From an uncultured Rhodospirillaceae bacterium (lineage in GTDB: Bacteria; Pseudomonadota; Alphaproteobacteria; Rhodospirillales; UBA2165), in assembly GCA_913041095.1 (NCBI GenBank), contig CAJWIB010000166.1:1-6422 (forward strand): DNA of 6,422 nucleotides. Direction: 5' to 3'. How positions within the stretch are numbered: the first letter of the stretch is position 1; every line of letters starts with the position of its first letter. A program made the position numbers and the translations under genes. This document shows, in pieces, positions 1-6,219 of the stretch. The notes under the pieces are model-generated. The model was given only the letters and a program-made list of their open reading frames with translations, did no database searches and was not told the origin of the DNA.

Positions 1-216
1 TCTATCACAACCAATTTCGGACCGGATATTATTGCCTATAGCGATTCAAAAGGTTTGTTTGGCGGAGTATCGCTTGAAGGCTCGGCGATGGTGCGGCGCA
101 ACGATCTGAACTTAGAATATTACGGCGGTGAAGTTGAACCGCGCGCCATTCTCATCGATTTTACCCATCGGAATCCGCAAGCCGATGAGCTGCGACGCAG
201 TCTAGGATTTCAATAG
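1..216 (+). CDS. SYLF (Ysc84/DUF500) domain protein, C-terminal part
   Basis: This is the 3' end of a gene that begins before the window; 71 codons are visible before a TAG stop. The translation contains DIIAYSDSKGLFGGVSLEGS followed by a segment with RNDLNLEYYGGEVEPRAIL. This is the conserved C-terminal half of the SYLF domain, where an 'A-YS-S-GLF-G-SLEG' block is followed by 'N--YYG'. The family (yeast Ysc84, human SH3YL1) binds phosphoinositide-type lipids. The bacterial members are mostly small exported or envelope-associated proteins of unknown role. The signal peptide, if there is one, lies outside the window. The gene runs in the same direction as glnS, about 100 nt upstream of it, but nothing shows that the two share a function. 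The family call is secure; the biological role is not known. Confidence 0.85.
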   Translation, partial: SITTNFGPDIIAYSDSKGLFGGVSLEGSAMVRRNDLNLEYYGGEVEPRAILIDFTHRNPQADELRRSLGFQ

Positions 217-246
217 TAATCATCAAAGCTTGGCCTGCATACTTTT

Positions 247-286
247 TTTTGGCACATAAGGAATAAATTTCGCCAAAATTATTCCT
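247..286 (+). repeat. Two interleaved inverted repeats upstream of glnS
   Basis: In the gap between the SYLF gene and glnS, TTTTGGC (247-253) is the exact complement of GCCAAAA (272-278). AGGAATAA (259-266) is the exact complement of TTATTCCT (279-286). The arms alternate A-B-A'-B', so the two hairpins could not form together as simple stem-loops. Because A' directly abuts B', a standard H-type pseudoknot would also be strained. The element could be alternative leader structures, a protein-binding dyad, or chance in AT-rich DNA. A run of eight T (243-250) precedes it. It may end SYLF transcription, but I found no convincing GC-rich stem before it. No clear -35/-10 pair for glnS was found; TTGGCA at 249-254 lacks a matching -10 at normal spacing. 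Confidence 0.4.
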
Positions 287-316
287 AACTTAATTTTTAA
301 ATTGGTCAGCGTCGCA

Positions 317-2026
317 ATGAGCCCATCAAATACACCTGTCAACAGCGAAAATACGACAGCAAACGACAGCGCACCCCGCGATTTTATTCGCGATATCGTT
401 TATGATGATTTAGGCGCGGGACGTTATCCCCTAGTTGTTACCCGCTTTCCACCGGAGCCCAACGGCTATCTGCATATCGGTCACGCTAAATCAATCTGCT
501 TGAATTTCGGTATCGCCGAGGACTTTAGCGGTCGGTGCCATCTGCGCTTTGACGACACTAATCCAACCAAGGAAGAACAAGAATACATCGACGCAATTCA
601 AGAAGATGTGCGCTGGCTCGGGTTCGATTGGGGTGAGCACCTTTATTATACGTCTGATTATTTCGAACAGCTGTATGATTGGGCAGAGCATTTGATCAAT
701 CAAGGGCTCGCTTATGTCGATGACCTCACCGCGGATGAAATTCGTGAGCACCGTGGAACTTTGACGGAGCCCGGCACCAATAGCCCGTACCGCGACCGCA
801 CGGTCGACGAAAATCTTGATTTATTCCGCCGTATGCGAGCTGGCGAATTCGAGAATGGCGCAAAAGTTTTGCGAGCCAAAATCGATATGGCATCCGGCAA
901 TATTAATTTGCGTGATCCGGTGATTTATCGCATCATGCATGCCGAGCACCCGCGTACGGGATCAGCTTGGTGTATCTATCCCAATTACGATTTCGCCCAT
1001 GGCCAATCAGATGCAATCGAAAACATCACCCATTCGATTTGCACCTTGGAGTTTGAAGACCATCGCCCGCTTTATGATTGGCTGATTGAAAATCTGCCGG
1101 TGCCTTCAGAGCCTCATCAATATGAATTTGCCCGGCTCAACCTGACCTACACAGTTTTATCAAAGCGCCACCTCATGCAATTGGTCAGCAACGAGCAGGT
1201 TGAAGGCTGGGATGATCCTCGCATGCCAACCATCAGCGGTTATCGCCGGCGTGGCTACCCCGCTGCCGCCATCCGGGATTTTGCCAGTCGGATCGGTGTA
1301 TCGAAAGCAAATGCGACGGTCGAAGTTCAATCCCTCGAAGCCTGCGTACGGGAAAATTTAAACGAAAATGCTGAGCGGCGAATGGCGGTGCTCAAGCCGT
1401 TGAAAGTGATGATCAAAAATTACCCTGAAGATCAAACCGAAGAGCTGGACGCGCTCAACAATCCCAATGATGAAACTGCAGGCTCCCGCAAAGTGCCGTT
1501 CTCAAGAGAGTTCTATATTGAACGGGATGACTTTATGGAAGACCCGCCGAAAAAGTTTTTCCGTCTGGCGCCCGGTCGGGAAGTCCGCCTGCGCTATGCT
1601 TATTTTGTCACCTGCACCGAAGTAATCAAAGATGACAATAGTCAGGTAACCGAGCTGCGCTGCACCTATGATCCGGCAACCAAGGGCGGCAATGCGCCAG
1701 ATGGCCGCAAGGTTAAAGCAACGCTCCATTGGGTTTCTGCTGAGCACGCGATAGACGCCCAAATTCGCGAATATGAGCATTTGTTTACGGCTGAAATTCC
1801 GGGTGCAGATGGTGAATTCCTGAATGATATCAACCCAGACTCATTAACGATAGTGGAGAACTGCAAACTTGAACCCGCTTTGCAAGATGCAAGCGAAGGT
1901 GAAACCGTGCAATTTGAGCGCGTCGGCTATTTCTGTTTAGATAAAGATACGTCAACTGAGAAAATGATCTTTAACAAAACCATCGGCCTCAGAGATACCT
2001 GGGCAAAAACTCAAGCAAAGAGTTAA
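317..2026 (+). CDS. glnS: Glutaminyl-tRNA synthetase (GlnRS)
   Basis: This class I aminoacyl-tRNA synthetase attaches glutamine to tRNA-Gln in the cytoplasm, using ATP (EC 6.1.1.18). From the ATG at 317 it has 569 residues, close to the 554 of E. coli. The catalytic Rossmann fold opens with RFPPEPNGYLHIGHAKS (HIGH at 53-56). The KMSKS-equivalent loop is VLSKR at 280-284, and the beta-barrel anticodon-binding region follows from about residue 345. By alignment from memory, residues that let E. coli GlnRS reject glutamate (Arg30, Tyr211, Cys229) correspond to R43, Y224 and C242 here. That supports GlnRS over the related GluRS or GluQRS. An in-frame TTG at 302 would add five residues. Neither start has a good Shine-Dalgarno, and I prefer the ATG because the extreme N-terminus is variable in this family. 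A RidA-like gene follows after 17 nt, probably on the same transcript. Confidence 0.96.
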   Translation: MSPSNTPVNSENTTANDSAPRDFIRDIVYDDLGAGRYPLVVTRFPPEPNGYLHIGHAKSICLNFGIAEDFSGRCHLRFDDTNPTKEEQEYIDAIQEDVRWLGFDWGEHLYYTSDYFEQLYDWAEHLINQGLAYVDDLTADEIREHRGTLTEPGTNSPYRDRTVDENLDLFRRMRAGEFENGAKVLRAKIDMASGNINLRDPVIYRIMHAEHPRTGSAWCIYPNYDFAHGQSDAIENITHSICTLEFEDHRPLYDWLIENLPVPSEPHQYEFARLNLTYTVLSKRHLMQLVSNEQVEGWDDPRMPTISGYRRRGYPAAAIRDFASRIGVSKANATVEVQSLEACVRENLNENAERRMAVLKPLKVMIKNYPEDQTEELDALNNPNDETAGSRKVPFSREFYIERDDFMEDPPKKFFRLAPGREVRLRYAYFVTCTEVIKDDNSQVTELRCTYDPATKGGNAPDGRKVKATLHWVSAEHAIDAQIREYEHLFTAEIPGADGEFLNDINPDSLTIVENCKLEPALQDASEGETVQFERVGYFCLDKDTSTEKMIFNKTIGLRDTWAKTQAKS

Positions 2027-2029
2027 ATT

Positions 2030-2036
2030 AGGGGAG
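2030..2036 (+). promoter_or_regulatory. Ribosome binding site of the RidA-like gene
   Basis: AGGGGAG lies 7 nt before the ATG at 2044 and just after the glnS TAA (2024-2026). This is a strong Shine-Dalgarno at ideal spacing and it fixes the start of the downstream gene. It contrasts with glnS, whose start has no clear Shine-Dalgarno. Confidence 0.8.
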
Positions 2037-2043
2037 AATTAAA

Positions 2044-2469
2044 ATGGCGAAGAAAATCGAACACCTGCAATGGCCGGATGCGCCGGATATGTGGATGCCA
2101 TATGCGCCGGCAATTAAAGTCACCAGCGGCTCGACCATCTATTGCGCCGGCGTCACGGCAGCACCGGTTTATCATCATCATCCCCACCGTCCGGAAGAAT
2201 TTGATGACATGCCTAATGACATGGAAGGCCAGGCTCGCGCCGTGATGGAAAACCTTAGAAGAGGATTGGAGGCAGCCGGCGCTACATTTGCGGACGTCAT
2301 TGTATGTGACCGATTTCTAACCGATATGGAACAGCAGGACGATTTGAACAAAGTATGGAATGAATATTTTACCGACCACAGCCCGGCTTCAACAACGGTT
2401 CAAATTGTGCGTCTTGCCACTGATCCCCGCTGCCTGTTGGAGGTCAACGCAATCGCGGTTATCGACTAG
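2044..2469 (+). CDS. RidA/YjgF/YER057c/UK114 family protein lacking the catalytic arginine
   Basis: This 141-residue protein has the single-domain Rid fold, which normally forms a trimer with active sites between subunits. Canonical RidA hydrolyses reactive enamine/imine intermediates, such as 2-aminoacrylate, released by PLP enzymes. The family is shown by GQARAVMENLRRGLEAAGA (62-80) and by the C-terminal strand VQIVRL...EVNAIAVI (119-140). Aligned by eye to E. coli RidA, Tyr17 (Y20), Asn88 (N102) and Glu120 (E133) are kept. Arg105 of the 'PARSCVEV' motif is serine here (S116, in PASTTVQI), Cys107 is threonine, and Ser30 is alanine (A35). Rid4-Rid7 type subfamilies also lack this arginine, so deaminase activity is doubtful. 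An unusual loop, HHHPHRPEEFDDM (44-56), holds four histidines. The gene is probably co-transcribed with glnS, and its stop overlaps that of the convergent permease gene. The true substrate or ligand is unknown. Confidence 0.88.
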   Translation: MAKKIEHLQWPDAPDMWMPYAPAIKVTSGSTIYCAGVTAAPVYHHHPHRPEEFDDMPNDMEGQARAVMENLRRGLEAAGATFADVIVCDRFLTDMEQQDDLNKVWNEYFTDHSPASTTVQIVRLATDPRCLLEVNAIAVID

Positions 2470-4838
2470 TCTTCAGGTGCTTGTTTTCGCATCAGTAACT
2501 TGGTGCCGCCAAAATGATGGAAGGCGAGATAGACGCCAGCGACAACGAGCGCAGTATTGGCAATGAAGGGCATCTTCAGCAAGATCAACAGAGCGAGCAG
2601 GAACCGCAATAATATTTCCATTATTGAAAGGCCGAACTTATCCTGCCGACTGAGAGCACTGGCCACCAAATAAAGAACGATGGCCATCTTAAACAGCAGC
2701 CAGCTTAAAGCCGCCATGTGGATGGTTCCATCATAACCTGGCAAGTAGTTTTTCTCTGTGCTCACACCGCCGTCCAAAGACTGCATGATCTGAGCCTGCT
2801 CGATCAATAGTATCTCAGGGTAAAAGGCAAAGACGAACGGAATGGTAAACATAACAATGCCAGCCCGGACTGCGGCGAAACCTGTCGCCAGCGGATCCGC
2901 CTTAGAGATGGTTGACGCCGCAAACGCGGCGATTGCCACCGGCGGGGTAATGGCCGAAGCAACCGCAAAATAAAACACAAACATGTGGGCGGTGAAAAAG
3001 GATGTTCCTAGAGCAGCCAGCAATGGGCCGATAATCAAAATAACGTTCACATAAGCCGGTAAGGTAGGCATGCCCATACCGAGCAAGATCGTCGCAAACA
3101 TTGTCACGACGAGGGCCAGCATCAGGTAAAGGGATCCGCCAATGGTAAATTCGTTGCCGAAAAATGAAAACGTCGAAACAGACCTGAGCCAATTCAACAC
3201 ATCGATTGTCAAGATACCGGTGAAGTTGGTGAAGCTAATACAGACATCAATGACCGAAACGGCAACCAACAACAAGAACAACTCACCAATAATAATGCCA
3301 GCATCGGCTAAGGCACGGATAACTTTACTTGGTGCTTGTCGAATTTCAGGATCAAGGAACAGTAAGATTACCAACACAAAGACCGCCCAAAAACCGGCTG
3401 AGTCCGGATCGCCTGCGGCGTTCTGGTAGACCTGAAGCAGCCACGGTAAAGGATCGCCAGATGCTTTGTCATAACCAAACAAAAACGCTGAAAAACCAGT
3501 ACCAACGTTGTCCTTGGTACTTAAAAGCAAAATCAAAATAACCAGAATAGGTCCGGCAATCATCAGCAGGTTCTTTTTGTCTTCCCGCGTCAACTTTTGT
3601 TCTTCGGTCAACACACGGACGGCTTCGATTTTCATCCGGCGAGATTCAAAAACAACCATCAGGAACAGGCTAAAGAAATAGGCGAGCGCCGGAATAAAAG
3701 CGGCAACGATAACTTCTGAATAGGGCACGGATGAAAGCGCCGCCAAGACGAAAGCCGCAATCCCCATCACCGGCGGCATAATCTGGCCACCACTTGAAGC
3801 CGCGGCTTCGACGCCACCGGCAAAAGTCGGTTTAAAGCCCGTTTTCATCATTATTGGAATGGTGAGCGTACCTGTACCGAGCACATTGACCACTGGCCCG
3901 CCTGAAATGGTGCCAAAAGTCGCCGAACCAACAATGGCGGCATGGGCCGGACCACCTCGCAATTTGCGGGTAATCACCACGGCCATTTTGATCAAGGAGC
4001 GACCACCGGCAGAGGCGCCAAACAATGATCCTAGCACAACGTACGGGAACACAACGTTCACAGTAATATTGAGGAACTGGCCAAGAATGCCATTCGATTC
4101 AAGAATAATAGAATTTCTCGCACCTACAACACCGGCGGAAACATTCCGCACCCCATCAACCACTGTGCCGATTGATGTGGTCAGATACCTGTTGTCGGTC
4201 CAATCAAAGTACCAGGCGGCGGATGAAATCAAAGTATAGAGCGCGATGGCGATTGCCACTGCGACAATCGGGAAGCCCCAAACCTTAATAATATAGATAA
4301 AAAAGACAGCAATAGTTAAAACCAAAAACGGCAAAATCCATGCGCCAAGATTACTCACACAGTCGGGAAAATCTTCATCAGGCGGAGTGCCGAATATTGC
4401 CTCATATTCCGCTGCGCGGGCCAAGTTTTCCGCCATAAAACGTGCTCGATCACCATTGAGAGTATCGATCAGGCAAACTTGCTCATTTTCGATTAAGTAA
4501 ACGATGGCAACACCAATAATGATGCTGAGCATCAGAAGATCGAGGGCGACGCCAGCAGCATATTTTCCATTCCCCTGCGGTTTCCAATCCCTGGCAAAGG
4601 ACGATGTTAAAAGACCAATGATCATCATAAAGGCGAAGGCGAGCGGGAAAAAGAACTCAGAATTATACTTGCTTAAACGCGGCAGTTCCGCGAGCCCCGG
4701 AATCGATTGCACGGCTTCTAGCAAGCCAGGAATGTTGGGCAAATTGTTCGCCATACCCATGAGCACGAGGATAAAGGCCATCCCAAGCGCTAGCCGCCTC
4801 GTCCAATCGTCTTTTTGTTTCACTGGAATTTCTGACAT
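2466..4838 (-). CDS. TRAP transporter fused permease (DctQ-DctM, 4TM/12TM type)
   Basis: This 790-residue inner-membrane protein fuses the small (DctQ-like) and large (DctM-like) TRAP subunits, as is usual with TAXI binding proteins. It drives ion-gradient-coupled uptake of substrate from the periplasmic binding protein. The N-terminal part has hydrophobic segments near 16-30, 61-80, 93-116 and 166-185. By the positive-inside rule, the acidic loop 117-165 is periplasmic; it holds C122 and C160. The DctM core carries the family blocks GGPAHAAIVGSATFGTISGG (295-314), GFKPTFAGGVEAAASSGGQI (334-353) with MPPVMG following, LGMGMPTLPAYV (586-597) and ASAITPPVAIAAFAAS (627-642). More membrane spans follow after about 655, near 708-730 and 738-775. 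The start has only a weak AAGAG 12 nt upstream, so translation may be modest. It lies 127 nt behind the TAXI gene on the same strand. The substrate cannot be deduced. Confidence 0.93.
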   Translation of the reverse strand: MSEIPVKQKDDWTRRLALGMAFILVLMGMANNLPNIPGLLEAVQSIPGLAELPRLSKYNSEFFFPLAFAFMMIIGLLTSSFARDWKPQGNGKYAAGVALDLLMLSIIIGVAIVYLIENEQVCLIDTLNGDRARFMAENLARAAEYEAIFGTPPDEDFPDCVSNLGAWILPFLVLTIAVFFIYIIKVWGFPIVAVAIAIALYTLISSAAWYFDWTDNRYLTTSIGTVVDGVRNVSAGVVGARNSIILESNGILGQFLNITVNVVFPYVVLGSLFGASAGGRSLIKMAVVITRKLRGGPAHAAIVGSATFGTISGGPVVNVLGTGTLTIPIMMKTGFKPTFAGGVEAAASSGGQIMPPVMGIAAFVLAALSSVPYSEVIVAAFIPALAYFFSLFLMVVFESRRMKIEAVRVLTEEQKLTREDKKNLLMIAGPILVILILLLSTKDNVGTGFSAFLFGYDKASGDPLPWLLQVYQNAAGDPDSAGFWAVFVLVILLFLDPEIRQAPSKVIRALADAGIIIGELFLLLVAVSVIDVCISFTNFTGILTIDVLNWLRSVSTFSFFGNEFTIGGSLYLMLALVVTMFATILLGMGMPTLPAYVNVILIIGPLLAALGTSFFTAHMFVFYFAVASAITPPVAIAAFAASTISKADPLATGFAAVRAGIVMFTIPFVFAFYPEILLIEQAQIMQSLDGGVSTEKNYLPGYDGTIHMAALSWLLFKMAIVLYLVASALSRQDKFGLSIMEILLRFLLALLILLKMPFIANTALVVAGVYLAFHHFGGTKLLMRKQAPED

Positions 4839-4906
4839 GCCAATTATTAGCTCTTTAAGTACTGTATCTGCTTAATGACAGATTTTTTTATTTTTCTTCA
4901 TAAACA

Positions 4907-4937
4907 AGAGCCGGAGAACTATTTGCGCTCCGGCTCT
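4907..4937 (-). promoter_or_regulatory. Intercistronic stem-loop between the TAXI and permease genes
   Basis: AGAGCCGGAG (4907-4916) and CTCCGGCTCT (4928-4937) form a perfect 10-bp inverted repeat with an 11-nt loop. It lies 28 nt past the stop of the TAXI gene. On the minus-strand transcript the stem is followed by TGTTTATGAAG, which is only a poor U tract. It is therefore more likely a partial terminator or a 3' mRNA-stabilising hairpin than a full terminator. Such an element would let the binding protein be made in excess over the permease, as in other binding-protein-dependent transport operons. The repeat is certain; its role is inferred. Confidence 0.6.
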
Positions 4938-4965
4938 CACAATAACGTATTACCTGATCGAGGTT

Positions 4966-6012
4966 CTAAGGCTTTGCGCAGGCAATGATTTTATGCCCAG
5001 CTTCTTCCCAAGCCTCGACAGCACCAGGATGAAATTTGATCCCGGCTCGGCAGAAATTAAAGTTCTTATCTGCAACGTTGCCAAACTGTGAAGTCCTGGC
5101 AAAAGCCGTTTTTCTATATAGATCCGGCAGGTGTTTTATAAAGGATGCTGTCAACGCCTTGGCCAGTTTTTTACCCATACTCTTATTGACCATAGTGCCA
5201 CCAGCATTGGAGACCGTCCGGAACATATTATCGTCTGAAATAATACGGACATTCGGGCCATAATGGGCAAGATCGGAAATTGGAAAAACGGTAGGAACAT
5301 TGCCAGGGGCGTTGGTGTATTTTGTCCAAGCCTTACCTTCAAATAATTTCTTCGGCACCGAAACCATATTGAGTTTACCAGCTGCCATATAAATCGGCAT
5401 CCAAGAGGCCGGATTTGTGGCAGGACGTACAGCTGCATCAACCGACCCGTCCAAGAAAATAGAATTGGCTTGCCCCCAAGCAACCTGCTTGCCTATATAA
5501 CCTTTACCATCCACTAATCCACCGGAGCTTAAGCGGATGACACTTCGCGCCGTCACCAGTGCGCCACCTCGCGGCGGACCATTATGTACTTTTTTCCCTT
5601 TGAGCTTGGCATAGCTATCGATACCCGAGGTTTGAAAAGAGACCAAAACAAAGTGGGCAAGGTGGAAAGGAAAAAGCAATTGTAGATTACCTGCCAATAC
5701 CTTGCCTTTTTCTTTACCGAGACCAGAATAGGGACCTAAACCCCGGGACATTAGAAAATTAAGGATAAAGGCACTCGCCGTGATGTCGTTCTTGCCTTGG
5801 GCAACCTGAACCATGGTTTTGGTTAAAACTTGTCCGCCTTGCACCTGAATTGTTGCAACTTTATCAGCGGCGGCGACTTCTGCTAGGAATCTAGCGGATA
5901 TATCTGAGGCGCCACCTGGCGAAGCGGAAGCACTGGTTAATTTGACACCTTGGGCTTGTGCGGCGCTTGTAAGCATCAAAGCAGCCGCTCCAGCTAACAA
6001 TAACTTTTTCAT
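4966..6012 (-). CDS. TAXI-family TRAP transporter substrate-binding protein
   Basis: This 348-residue periplasmic protein captures the substrate and delivers it to the fused permease encoded next downstream. The start at 6012 follows an AGGAAGG Shine-Dalgarno by 8 nt and opens a classic Sec signal peptide: MKK, a hydrophobic core at residues 4-16, then AQA before a likely cut after A20. An in-frame upstream ATG at 6051 would add 13 residues before the signal peptide and is rejected. Family evidence is the NMT1/TAXI-like layout: a 'VQGGQVLTKTMVQVAQGKND' region near 45-65, LKGKKVHNGPPRGG near 140, and the C-terminal block GIKFHPGAVEAWEEAGHKI (324-342), resembling the TAXI 'LHPGA--Y--E-G' ending. 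The usual N-terminal GTG-YYP glycine-rich signature is replaced by SASASPGGASDISARF, so this is a divergent member. The mature protein has only two cysteines, C321 and C345, a possible disulfide. The ligand is unknown. Confidence 0.88.
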   Translation of the reverse strand: MKKLLLAGAAALMLTSAAQAQGVKLTSASASPGGASDISARFLAEVAAADKVATIQVQGGQVLTKTMVQVAQGKNDITASAFILNFLMSRGLGPYSGLGKEKGKVLAGNLQLLFPFHLAHFVLVSFQTSGIDSYAKLKGKKVHNGPPRGGALVTARSVIRLSSGGLVDGKGYIGKQVAWGQANSIFLDGSVDAAVRPATNPASWMPIYMAAGKLNMVSVPKKLFEGKAWTKYTNAPGNVPTVFPISDLAHYGPNVRIISDDNMFRTVSNAGGTMVNKSMGKKLAKALTASFIKHLPDLYRKTAFARTSQFGNVADKNFNFCRAGIKFHPGAVEAWEEAGHKIIACAKP

Positions 6013-6020
6013 GAGATTTT

Positions 6021-6027
6021 CCTTCCT
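6021..6027 (-). promoter_or_regulatory. Ribosome binding site of the TAXI gene
   Basis: On the minus strand AGGAAGG lies 8 nt before the ATG at 6012. It is strong and well spaced, and it decides the start in favour of the signal-peptide methionine over the ATG at 6051. It is much stronger than the site before the permease gene, consistent with the binding protein being made in excess. Confidence 0.8.
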
Positions 6028-6034
6028 GTTTAAA

Positions 6035-6040
6035 ATTATA
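6035..6040 (-). promoter_or_regulatory. Candidate -10 box (TATAAT) of the TRAP operon
   Basis: A perfect TATAAT on the minus strand lies 22 nt before the TAXI start codon. Transcription would begin near 6028, leaving a short leader that still contains the AGGAAGG site. At 17-nt spacing the -35 position reads TGCAAA, a poor match to TTGACA that falls inside the tandem repeat. A weak -35 of this kind often goes with an activator. The placement is inferred from sequence only. Confidence 0.45.
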
Positions 6041-6042
6041 TG

Positions 6043-6072
6043 TTTTTGCACGTTATTTTTGCACGTTATTTT
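6043..6072 (-). repeat. 13-bp tandem direct repeat at the TRAP operon promoter
   Basis: Read on the plus strand, TTTTTGCACGTTATTTT occurs at 6043-6059 and again at 6056-6072, a 13-bp period with unit GCACGTTATTTTT. On the minus strand, the coding sense, it reads as two copies of AATAACGTGCAAAA. It sits immediately upstream of the TATAAT and covers the -35 position. It could be a pair of sites for a regulator, or a simple slippage duplication. The repeat is exact apart from the final base of the second unit; its function is inferred. Confidence 0.55.
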
Positions 6073-6086
6073 ATGTGCTTACTTTC

Positions 6087-6107
6087 AAATCCTAACATAT
6101 GGGATTT
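6087..6107. repeat. Short dyad (AAATCC / GGATTT) upstream of the TRAP operon
   Basis: AAATCC (6087-6092) and GGATTT (6102-6107) form a 6-bp inverted repeat with a 9-nt spacer, about 60 nt upstream of the predicted transcription start of the TAXI gene. A second AT-rich dyad, CTCAAAA (6138-6144) and TTTTGAG (6155-6161), lies further up toward mtnA. Neither has a U tract that would make it a good terminator for mtnA. They may be regulator sites, but such short AT-rich dyads also arise by chance. Confidence 0.2.
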
Positions 6108-6219
6108 TTCGAGTCTTGAAAGAAATTCTAATAATTACTCAAAAATATAACTTATTTTGAGATGTCCAACCTATAGACACTTAAGATTTGTGCGGCATCA
6201 ATAAGTTTGGGCTATTGCG

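Noticed and set aside
221..250. Rho-independent terminator after the SYLF gene
   Set aside because: There is a run of eight T at 243-250, but the preceding bases do not form a convincing GC-rich stem.
247..286. H-type RNA pseudoknot
   Set aside because: The pairing order fits, but no linker nucleotides remain between the third and fourth arms, which makes the standard fold sterically unlikely; kept only as alternative hairpins.
302..316. TTG start adding five residues to GlnRS
   Set aside because: There is no Shine-Dalgarno before it, and an ATG lies five codons downstream. The N-terminal tail is variable, so conservation does not support the longer form, though it cannot be excluded.
3859..4239. 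126-codon open frame on the + strand
   Set aside because: It lies wholly inside the permease gene on the opposite strand and its translation is low in complexity with no family resemblance; a shadow frame.
4504..4875. 123-codon open frame on the + strand
   Set aside because: Antisense to the start of the permease gene, with no recognisable domain or ribosome binding site; a shadow frame.
4881..4897. T-rich run as the U tract of a terminator
   Set aside because: The T run is on the + strand, upstream of the hairpin in that direction. On the transcribed minus strand it is A-rich, so it cannot serve the 4907-4937 stem.
6013..6051. Upstream ATG extending the TAXI protein by 13 residues
   Set aside because: It would place charged residues before the signal peptide and overlap the TATAAT and Shine-Dalgarno. 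The ATG at 6012 has an ideal AGGAAGG site and begins a classic MKK signal peptide.
5942..6160. 72-codon + strand frame covering the TAXI promoter region
   Set aside because: It begins inside the signal-peptide region of the TAXI gene and runs across the promoter and repeat. Its hydrophobic translation comes from AT-rich DNA, and no Shine-Dalgarno was seen.
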